A DNA stretch of 64,000 nucleotides, taken from NCBI RefSeq assembly GCF_003858395.1, contig NZ_QWEV01000005.1:682001-746000 (forward strand), in the 5' to 3' direction. Position numbers and translations under genes: made by a program. The number at the start of each line of letters is the position of its first letter. Positions within the stretch are counted from its first letter, which is position 1. Source of the DNA: Acidipila sp. EB88 (GTDB taxonomy: Bacteria > Acidobacteriota > Terriglobia > Terriglobales > Acidobacteriaceae). The notes under the pieces were generated by a model. That model did no database searches. It saw nothing but the letters and a program-made list of their open reading frames with translations, and was not told the DNA's origin. Below are positions 17,650 to 24,642 of the stretch, one piece after another.

Positions 17650-19113
17650 ATGCAAAGCCCCCTGCTTGCCGTGGCACTGCTGTGTCTTTTTGGCGTGCTT
17701 GTGCAGGGCTATCACCTCGGCACCGACGATGCGGAGATCTACCTTCCCGCGATCAAGCAGGTCGTGCACCCCGGCCTCTACCCTTTCGGCTCCGCCTTTT
17801 TCCTCGCGCATGCTCACCTGTCTCACCTGGCCTTCGTGGTGGGCAACGCCTGCCGGCTTCTGCACCTCACGCCTGACGTCACCATCCTGCTCTTCCACGT
17901 GCTGAGCTTTGCCCTGCTTATGGCCAGCGCCTGGCAACTGGCTGCCTGCCTGTTCGTGCACAAGCGCGCACTCTGGTCGGCTGTTGCCGTTCTGGCCTGC
18001 GTGGTCTCCGTGCCGGTCGCCGGGACCGCGCTGTGTATCGCCGATCCGTTCCTGACCGCCCGCTCGCTCTCCACCCCGCTCACGCTCTTCGCGCTGGCCA
18101 GCTTTCTCAACCGGCGCTACCTGCCCGCCGTGGCCTGGCTGTTGCTGGCCGGCTTTGTGCACCCGCAGATGGTCGTCTACGTCGCCGGCCTGATGGCCTT
18201 TCTGCTGCTTGAGCCGGCCTTCTCGCGTGCCGCAGCCCGCGCCGTACCCGTCCGCGCAGCCGTTGCGCTCGCCTCCCCGCTGCTGGGCACGTTCTCGCTG
18301 CAGCCCGCTACCGGCGACTACCGCCAGGTCCTCTACACCCGTACCTTCTTCTTTATGGGCCAGTGGGCCTGGTGGGAGTGGTCAGGCGTCGTGCTCCCGC
18401 TTGCACTGTTGTTCTGGCTCAGCCGCCAGCCCGTCGCCGGCACGCGTGCCACCATGCTCCGGCTCTGCAGCGCATTGGTAGGGTTCGGGCTGTTCTCGAC
18501 TGCAGTCGCCCTGCTTCTGTCCTCGAGCACGCGCTTTGACAGCCTTACCCGCCTACAGCCCATGCGTTCGTTCCACCTCGTCTATATCTGCATGTTCCTG
18601 ATGCTGGGCGGCCTGCTCGGCGAGCACGTGCTGCGCCTGCGCCCGGTGCGCTGGCTGTTGTGCTTTGTGCCCCTTGCCGGCGGCATGCTCTGGCTCAACC
18701 TGTCGCAATACCCCAACAGCCCGCACCTTGAGCTACCCGGGCTCACGCCTCGCAACGCCTGGGTGCAGGGCTTCCTCTGGATCCGAGACAACACCCCCAC
18801 TGACGCCATCTTCGCCATCGATCCCAGGTATCTCGAGCGCCCCGGCAATGACCAGCACGGCTTTCGCGCCATCGCCGAGCGCAGTGTTCTTTCCGACTAC
18901 TTCAAGGACAGCGGCGCCGTCACCATGTTCCCGCAGCTCCTGCCCGAGTGGAAACAGGAACAGGCCGCGCAGGCTGGCTGGCAACACTTCGGCCCGCAGG
19001 ACTTCACCCGCCTGCAACAGCAGTTCGGCGTCTCCTGGGTCGTGCTCGAGCACCCGGTCGCCGGCATGCAGTGCCCCTTTCGCAACCAGGCCATCCTGGT
19101 GTGCAAGGTCTGA
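17650..19113 (+). CDS. Polytopic membrane protein, DUF6798-like C-terminus
   Basis: A 487-residue membrane protein with about ten hydrophobic segments: residues 5-20, two or three between 75 and 130, several up to 340, and a last one near 355-372. The soluble C-terminal part has FLWIRDNTPTDAIFAIDP, AIAERSVLSDYFKDSG and WVVLEHPV. That layout resembles glycosyltransferase-C-like polytopic proteins whose C-terminal domain is listed as DUF6798 (from memory). An early GTDDAEIYLPAIKQVVHPGL motif fits the first luminal loop of such proteins. The start is uncertain: ATG 17650 is used, GTG 17563 is possible. A glycan-related role is only an inference. Confidence 0.65.
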   Translation: MQSPLLAVALLCLFGVLVQGYHLGTDDAEIYLPAIKQVVHPGLYPFGSAFFLAHAHLSHLAFVVGNACRLLHLTPDVTILLFHVLSFALLMASAWQLAACLFVHKRALWSAVAVLACVVSVPVAGTALCIADPFLTARSLSTPLTLFALASFLNRRYLPAVAWLLLAGFVHPQMVVYVAGLMAFLLLEPAFSRAAARAVPVRAAVALASPLLGTFSLQPATGDYRQVLYTRTFFFMGQWAWWEWSGVVLPLALLFWLSRQPVAGTRATMLRLCSALVGFGLFSTAVALLLSSSTRFDSLTRLQPMRSFHLVYICMFLMLGGLLGEHVLRLRPVRWLLCFVPLAGGMLWLNLSQYPNSPHLELPGLTPRNAWVQGFLWIRDNTPTDAIFAIDPRYLERPGNDQHGFRAIAERSVLSDYFKDSGAVTMFPQLLPEWKQEQAAQAGWQHFGPQDFTRLQQQFGVSWVVLEHPVAGMQCPFRNQAILVCKV

Positions 19114-19134
19114 GAAGGTCTGAGAAGGTTCTAG
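19105..19134 (+). repeat. 10-bp tandem repeat carrying the stop codon
   Basis: AAGGTCTGAG occurs twice in tandem, followed by the diverged AAGGTTCTAG. The first TGA is the stop of the membrane protein gene. The arrangement echoes the repeat at 9344-9373. Confidence 0.75.
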
Positions 19135-19224
19135 CTGTTCGGCTCCCGCTGCATAATTCCGCGCAATGCCGCACAACACTCCCGCAGCCTCTGGGTTACT
19201 ACAAGCACGTACAGAGGTGGCACC

Positions 19225-19548
19225 ATGCAGAGCAAAACGGCGACGGCAACAAAGGTATCCAGGTGGTTTGCGGGTGCGGTGATGGCGGCCGCACTCTGTT
19301 TCATCGCACCCCGGCCCGCACAGGCCCAGGTAGGCTTCGGCGTTCACGTCGGCTACGGAGCGCCCATCGCCGCCGGCTACTACGGCGATCCGAACTTCGC
19401 CTTCCAGCACCGCGCATGGGAGCGCCAGCGTTGGGAAGCTGCGCAGGCGGCCCAGTGGCGGCATGATCAGTGGCTGCGCTCGCAACAGTGGCGCCACCAG
19501 GACTGGCACGGTGCCCCTTCGAATCACGGCTGGGACCGTCGCTACTAA
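19225..19548 (+). CDS. Small secreted Trp/Arg/Gln-rich protein
   Basis: A 107-residue protein with a signal peptide (WFAGAVMAAALCFIAPRPAQA). The mature part starts VGFGVHVGYGAPIAAGYYG and then becomes rich in Trp, Arg, Gln and His (WERQRWEAAQAAQWRHDQWL, QQWRHQDWH). AGAGGTG seven or so bases before the ATG supports the start. A terminator follows. The function is unknown; such short periplasmic proteins are common in acidobacteria. Confidence 0.7.
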   Translation: MQSKTATATKVSRWFAGAVMAAALCFIAPRPAQAQVGFGVHVGYGAPIAAGYYGDPNFAFQHRAWERQRWEAAQAAQWRHDQWLRSQQWRHQDWHGAPSNHGWDRRY

Positions 19549-19571
19549 CTGTCGCTAACCCGCGCACAGTT

Positions 19572-19605
19572 GCAAAAAGGAGTGCCTCGCGGCACTCCTT
19601 TTTGC
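19572..19605. terminator. Bidirectional rho-independent terminator
   Basis: GCAAAAAGGAGTGCC (19572-19586) pairs perfectly with GGCACTCCTTTTTGC (19591-19605) around a 4-base loop. It serves the small secreted protein gene on one side and htpG on the other. Confidence 0.92.
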
Positions 19606-19623
19606 TTCCATTCTCGCAGGCGG

Positions 19624-21489
19624 CTACACCGAGAGACTAAGAATCCGGTTCACCCTCTTCACAAAGGTAGCCGGATCCTGCAGCGCCACGCCTTCCATCA
19701 ACAGGGCCTGGTCAAACAGCAACCACGCCGCATCATCCATCACCTCATCGTCCGAGCGCAGCAGCAGCTTCTTCACAATCTCGTGATCCGGATTGATCTC
19801 CAGCGTCGGCTTCGACGCCGGCAGCTCGCTCTGCCCCATCGCCCGCAGCATCTGCTGCATCTTCAACGATGGTTCCTCCTCGTTCGACACAATGCACGAA
19901 GGACTATCGGCCAATCGCACCGACGCGCGAACATCCTTGACCCTGTCGCCAAGCTTCGCCTTCAGCTTGTCCAACAAAGGCTTCAATGCCTCGCTCTGGT
20001 CCGGCTCGTTCTCATCCGTCAGGTCCTCGCTCGTCGAAGCCTTGTTCACCGACTTCAACTCGATCTCGCCGTACGTGTCCACACCCGAGAACACGATCTC
20101 GTCGATATCGTCGTCAAGAATCAGCACTTCGTAATCCTTGCGCTTGTAAATCTCCAGCAGGGGCGACGTGCGCAGCAGCGACTCCGCGCCACCCGTGATG
20201 TAGTAAATGCTCTTCTGTCCTTCGGGCATCCGCGACTTCACATCCGCAAGGCTGGTCAGCCCCTCGACCTTGGTCGACTTGAACCGCACCAGGTCCAGCA
20301 AGGCTTCGCGATTGGCGTAGTCGTTGTGCAGGCCTTCCTTCATCGGCCGGTTGTACTCGGTGATAAAGCGCAGGTACAGTTCCGGCTGGTTCGTCGCGAT
20401 GTTCTTCAGCTCGGCAAGAATCTTCTTCACGCTCGCCGTGCGGATGCTGGTCAGCACACGGTTCTGCTGCAGGATCTCGCGCGAAACATTGAGCGGCAAA
20501 TCTTCACTGTCGATGATGCCGCGCACAAAGCGCAGGTACTGCGGCAGCAACTCCTTGGCATCGTCCAGGATGAACACGCGCTTCACATACAGCTTCACGC
20601 CCACCTTGTACTCGGCCTGGTACAGGTCAAGCGGAGCCTTCGCCGGCACAAAGAAAAGCGTCGTGTACTCCAGGCTGCCTTCCGCCTTGGTGTGGAACCA
20701 GAACAGCGGATCTTCCCAGTCGCCTGAAACGGACTTGTACAGCTCCTTGTAGTCCTCGTCGGTCAACTCGCTCTTGGGTCGCCGCCACAGCGCGCTCGCC
20801 GCGTTAACCTGCTCGGTCACACGCTGCTTTTCCGATTCCTTCTTCTCTTCATTCCACTCGCTCTTGTCGAAAGTCAAAAAGATCGGGAACGCGATGTGAT
20901 TGGAGTACTTCTTCACAATCTGCTGCAAACGATGGCTGTTGGCATACTGCGCGCCTTCTTCGTTCAGGTGCAGCAGCACCGTCGTGCCCGGCTCCTCGCG
21001 CTCCGCGGGCTCGATCTCGAAGCCCGTGCGGCCATCGCTGGTCCAGCGCCAGGCCTTATCTTCACCGGCCTTGCGTGAGACCACCTCGACCGTGTCGGCC
21101 ACCATGAACGCACTGTAAAAACCAACGCCGAACTGGCCAATCAGGTTGGAGTCGCGCTTGGCTTCGCCCGTAAGCTGCGACAGGAAGTTCTTGGTTCCCG
21201 AGCGCGCGATCGTACCAAGATGCGCTACAAGATCTTCTTCGTTCATGCCGATGCCCGTGTCGGCAATCACCAGCGTCTTGCTTTCTTCGTCGAGCGTCAG
21301 GTCGATCCGCGGCTCGAACGGCACCGACTTGTACGCGTCATCGGTAAGCGTCAAGTGGCGCAACTTGTCCAGCGCGTCCGACGAGTTCGACACGAGCTCG
21401 CGCAGAAAAATCTCGGGATGCGAGTAAAGAGAGTGAACGATGAGCTGTAAAAGCTGACTGACTTCTGTTTGAAATTCGCGTTTAGACAT
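19624..21489 (-). CDS. htpG: Molecular chaperone HtpG (Hsp90)
   Basis: A 621-residue ATP-dependent chaperone, the normal length for bacterial Hsp90. The N-terminal ATP-binding GHKL domain shows LRELVSNSSDALDKLRHL, IADTGIGMNEEDLVAHLGTI and GQFGVGFYSAFMVAD. The middle domain has YVKRVFILDDAKELLPQYLRFVRG and EDLPLNVSREILQQ, followed by a C-terminal dimerisation part ending in RILSLSV. The gene stands alone between a terminator and a 200-base gap. No CIRCE element is visible upstream. Confidence 0.97.
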   Translation of the reverse strand: MSKREFQTEVSQLLQLIVHSLYSHPEIFLRELVSNSSDALDKLRHLTLTDDAYKSVPFEPRIDLTLDEESKTLVIADTGIGMNEEDLVAHLGTIARSGTKNFLSQLTGEAKRDSNLIGQFGVGFYSAFMVADTVEVVSRKAGEDKAWRWTSDGRTGFEIEPAEREEPGTTVLLHLNEEGAQYANSHRLQQIVKKYSNHIAFPIFLTFDKSEWNEEKKESEKQRVTEQVNAASALWRRPKSELTDEDYKELYKSVSGDWEDPLFWFHTKAEGSLEYTTLFFVPAKAPLDLYQAEYKVGVKLYVKRVFILDDAKELLPQYLRFVRGIIDSEDLPLNVSREILQQNRVLTSIRTASVKKILAELKNIATNQPELYLRFITEYNRPMKEGLHNDYANREALLDLVRFKSTKVEGLTSLADVKSRMPEGQKSIYYITGGAESLLRTSPLLEIYKRKDYEVLILDDDIDEIVFSGVDTYGEIELKSVNKASTSEDLTDENEPDQSEALKPLLDKLKAKLGDRVKDVRASVRLADSPSCIVSNEEEPSLKMQQMLRAMGQSELPASKPTLEINPDHEIVKKLLLRSDDEVMDDAAWLLFDQALLMEGVALQDPATFVKRVNRILSLSV

Positions 21490-21695
21490 AGAAATTGATC
21501 ACCAATACTTCTCAGTATAAAAGCTGCGAGTCGCCGCAAACATCAATGCCGTGCGATCAAACGCGATCCGGCCCCGCAGCACCAGGCACCGCGCTTCCGA
21601 CGAGCCCACTCGGCCCAGCCATGAGCGCAGCCTTGGAGCGCAGCTTTGCTCAAGGAACAGGCAGCGGTCGCCTGCGTCTCCGTCCCGCGCAGGCC

Positions 21696-23432
21696 TCAGC
21701 GACGAAGGTTGGTCTTGGCCATATCCAGCACCTCATGCCCATCCCCGTGAAGCATCGCCTTCATCATATACAGGTTAAAACCCGCGGCCTGCGCGACCGA
21801 AATCGTCGGCGGCAGCGACAGCTCCTGCCGAGCCACTACTACATCCACCAGCGCCGGCCCGGGGTGCGCAAACGCAGCCGCAAGCGCCGGCCGCACCTGC
21901 TCCGGCAGCTCCACTCTCCACCCGCGCAACCCCGCTGCCTCTGCAATGGCCGCATAATTCTGGTCGCGAAAGGCCGTGCCGTACATCTCAATCCCGGCGG
22001 CCTTCATCTCCTGCTCCACAAAGCCCAGCGCCCCATTGTTGAACACCACCACCTTGACCGGCAGTTCAAGCTGCCGCAGCGACAACAGGTCGCCCAGCAA
22101 CATTGAAATGCCGCCATCGCCCGACAGCGTCACCACCTGCCGCTGCGACTGCGCACTCTGCACACCAATGGCCTGCGGCATCGCATTCGCCATGCTTCCG
22201 TAGTTAAACGAGCCCAGCAGGCGCCGCTTGCCGTTCATCTTCAGGTAGCGCGCCGACCACGTCGTCGGCGTCCCCACGTCACACAGAAACACCGCGTCCT
22301 CGGCAGCCAGTTCGCTGATGCACTGGGTCAGGTACTGCGGATGAATCGGCGCTTCGCCCGGCGTGCCCACGGCTCGCGCATCAAGCCCCTCCCGCGCCTT
22401 CACGTAGCGCTTGCGAGCCTCCGCAAGGTGCCCGCCGCCATGTTTTTTCAGCATCGGCAACAAGGCCTGCAGAGTGTGCGCTACATCGCCAATCAGCCCG
22501 ACGTCCACGCGCGTGCGCCGGCCAATCTGCTCCCCGCGCACATCCACCTGCACCACCTGGATCCCCTCCGGGTAGAACTGCGAGTACGGGAAATCCGTTC
22601 CCAGCATCAGCAGCGTGTCGCAATCCTCCATCGCCCGGTACGCCGAGGTCATGCCGAGCAGTCCGTTCAGCCCCACAAAGAACGGGTTGTCATGCTCCAG
22701 GTACTCCTTGCCGCGTAGCGCACTGATCACCGGCGCCTGCAGCACCGCCGCGGTCCTTAATACTTCTTCGCGCGCCAGCGCACAACCCGCGCCCGCCAGG
22801 ATCGTCACCTTCCTGGTCCTGTTCAGCAACGAAGCCGCGCGCCGCAGCGCATCGGCCGGCGGCAACACCGCCGCGGCAGGCCCATCGATGCCCAGCTCGA
22901 TCGCAGGGTGGCTCGCCGGCTTGGTCAAAACGTCGCCCGGGATAATCACCACCGCCACGCAACGCTTCGCGATCGCCGTGCGCATCGCAATCGCCAGCAC
23001 CCGCGGAATCTGCTCCGGCGTCGAGATCACCTCGCAGAAGTCGGAGCACGTCATGAACAGGTGCTCCGGCCGGGTTTCCTGGAAGTAGTTCGTGCCCAGC
23101 TCCTGGCTCGGGATCTGCGTGGCAATCGCCAGCACCGGCACCCGGCTCCGCTGGCAATCATGCAGCCCCGCAAGCAGATGGAGGTTGCCCGGTCCGCACG
23201 AGCCCGCACAGACCGCCAGCTTGCCCGTCACCTGCGCCTCGCCGCCCGCGGCATACGCGGCCACTTCCTCGTGCCGCACCATGCTCCAGCTGATCCCCGC
23301 ATGCGCCCGGATCGCTTCCGTCAATCCATTCAGCGAGTCCCCGGCCACCCCGTACACGCGCTGCACGCCTGCCTTGAGCAGCGTTTCCACAAATACGTCT
23401 GCCACGTTTGAGAGCTGCGCCTTTTTGAACAT
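21696..23432 (-). CDS. poxB: Pyruvate dehydrogenase (quinone)/pyruvate oxidase, thiamine-diphosphate enzyme
   Basis: This 578-residue enzyme fits the PoxB group, which decarboxylates pyruvate to acetate and passes electrons to the quinone pool. The N-terminal domain has VYGVAGDSLNGLTEAI, RHEEVAAYAAGGEAQVTGKL and AGSCGPGNLHLLAGLHDC; the catalytic Glu is in RHEE. The C-terminal diphosphate-binding motif is LSGDGGISMLLGDLL...VVVFNNGALG. The C-terminal tail, which in E. coli binds membranes, is short here, so membrane attachment is uncertain. Related enzymes such as acetolactate synthase are less likely given the CGPGN and tail patterns. The divergent small secreted protein gene begins 200 bases away. 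Confidence 0.88.
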   Translation of the reverse strand: MFKKAQLSNVADVFVETLLKAGVQRVYGVAGDSLNGLTEAIRAHAGISWSMVRHEEVAAYAAGGEAQVTGKLAVCAGSCGPGNLHLLAGLHDCQRSRVPVLAIATQIPSQELGTNYFQETRPEHLFMTCSDFCEVISTPEQIPRVLAIAMRTAIAKRCVAVVIIPGDVLTKPASHPAIELGIDGPAAAVLPPADALRRAASLLNRTRKVTILAGAGCALAREEVLRTAAVLQAPVISALRGKEYLEHDNPFFVGLNGLLGMTSAYRAMEDCDTLLMLGTDFPYSQFYPEGIQVVQVDVRGEQIGRRTRVDVGLIGDVAHTLQALLPMLKKHGGGHLAEARKRYVKAREGLDARAVGTPGEAPIHPQYLTQCISELAAEDAVFLCDVGTPTTWSARYLKMNGKRRLLGSFNYGSMANAMPQAIGVQSAQSQRQVVTLSGDGGISMLLGDLLSLRQLELPVKVVVFNNGALGFVEQEMKAAGIEMYGTAFRDQNYAAIAEAAGLRGWRVELPEQVRPALAAAFAHPGPALVDVVVARQELSLPPTISVAQAAGFNLYMMKAMLHGDGHEVLDMAKTNLRR

Positions 23433-23632
23433 GCACCGTTAGATGGCATCCGCTCACCTCGCGCAACTCTGTTCCTCGCCCTGGCACACAAATGCCCGCA
23501 GCTTCGCGCGCCGCGACAAGGGTCGGCGAAGCCGCTCGCCTGGTCGCCAGGCAGCCATGTCCCCTTTCTGCTGCAAAACGCGCCCTATAGGTTGAAGGCG
23601 CCCCGAACCGCCTCCAACACAGGAGAATCCCA

Positions 23633-24094
23633 ATGAAACCTTTCAACTCTGCCTTGGCTTACCAGGTCGTCGCCACCGCCGCCATGATCTCCAACCTTGG
23701 CTGCGCGGTGCCCGCTCTTGCGCAGCAACCGCAAGCCATCCACGTCGTCATCCCCTTCGACTTCGACACGGCCTGCTCGCACTTCCACGCCGGTACCTAC
23801 CGCATCAATATGCGCAGCACCCCGTTCACCGCCGTCACCTCCGAAAACAGCAAGGAGTTTGGCTACGTCATGGGCGATCCCGAAGCCCGCTCGGCTGCGG
23901 ACAAGCGTGGCAGACTGCTCTTCCATCGCTACGGCAACCAGTACTTCCTGAGCGAGATCTGGGCTCCCGGCAACCCCATGGGACAGCGCATCCTACCCAG
24001 CCGCAAAGAGCGCGACGTCCGCATCGCCATCGCACGCGCTCCCAACCACGCCGGCTCCTCCTCCGACGTGGCCCTGGTCGCCAATGACGATTAA
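23633..24094 (+). CDS. Secreted small protein of an acidobacterial unknown family
   Basis: A 153-residue protein with a signal peptide ending near AVPALAQ. The mature part reads IHVVIPFDFDTACSHFHAGTYRI and later GRLLFHRYGNQYFLSEIWAPG. I recognise this pattern (IPFDF...AGTYRI...LLFHRYGDQYFLSEIW) as a widespread short protein of Acidobacteria with no known function. AGGAG lies seven bases before the ATG. It is followed by a strong terminator. Confidence 0.75.
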   Translation: MKPFNSALAYQVVATAAMISNLGCAVPALAQQPQAIHVVIPFDFDTACSHFHAGTYRINMRSTPFTAVTSENSKEFGYVMGDPEARSAADKRGRLLFHRYGNQYFLSEIWAPGNPMGQRILPSRKERDVRIAIARAPNHAGSSSDVALVANDD

Positions 24095-24115
24095 GCCGTT
24101 AACCCATCGCAGGCG

Positions 24116-24150
24116 CAACAAAGGCGCTCGCATCGCGAGCGCCTTTGTTG
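24116..24150. terminator. Bidirectional rho-independent terminator
   Basis: CAACAAAGGCGCTCGC (24116-24131) and GCGAGCGCCTTTGTTG (24135-24150) pair perfectly around ATC. It separates convergent genes. Confidence 0.9.
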
Positions 24151-24193
24151 TGTTGTACGTTTTCGCTCATCTGGAAACAAGTTGGCTTACCGC

Positions 24194-24613
24194 TTACGGG
24201 CAGTTTGTACAGCCACCCGTGTGCATCTGGAACTCTTGCGGCGGCTTAGACTGTTTACCTTCGCAGGTAATCGTGTATGTGAAGGCCTTTACCTTGCCTA
24301 AACCAGGATCAGCATCTCGCCTCACAACTCCGATATAGCCCCCATGGCCATCATCATGAGGGTCACCATTGAGACAACTGTCGCCCTCGAACGGACCGCC
24401 GTCTTTGAAATGGACTGAGAATTTGTGCGAGTGAGCGGAACTCCCCTCCGGGAAAGCTCGCCAATGCACTGTATCTCCGGCTCGCAACAGATGCATATCG
24501 TCGCAATCCGCGACATAGCGGTTCACCGTTGTTTTATGGTGGGCTCCTGTATGCGTTGTCTGAATAGCTACTTCTTCATACTGCGCTGGGGATTCATTCA
24601 CACTACCTTCCAT
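24194..24613 (-). CDS. Small His-rich protein, cupredoxin-like, linked to the kinase gene
   Basis: A 139-residue protein with no signal peptide or membrane segment. The centre reads LLRAGDTVHWRAFPEGSSAH followed by SHKFSVHFKDGGPFEG, then DPHDDGHGGYIG and YTITCEGK, ending GGCTNCP. The GDTVxW...HxHKFxVxF pattern resembles a cupredoxin strand pair but lacks a full copper-site signature. GAGGAG is seven bases before the ATG. It follows the kinase gene by 29 bases and is probably co-transcribed. It may be a partner or substrate of that kinase, an inference from position only. Codon use looks less GC-rich than its neighbours. Confidence 0.6.
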   Translation of the reverse strand: MEGSVNESPAQYEEVAIQTTHTGAHHKTTVNRYVADCDDMHLLRAGDTVHWRAFPEGSSAHSHKFSVHFKDGGPFEGDSCLNGDPHDDGHGGYIGVVRRDADPGLGKVKAFTYTITCEGKQSKPPQEFQMHTGGCTNCP

Positions 24614-24642
24614 TTCGCGTCTCCTCTATTTGGTCATTTGTA

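Noticed and set aside
21490-21695. Looked for a CIRCE element or sigma-32 promoter controlling htpG
   Set aside because: No inverted repeat of the CIRCE type and no convincing heat-shock promoter.
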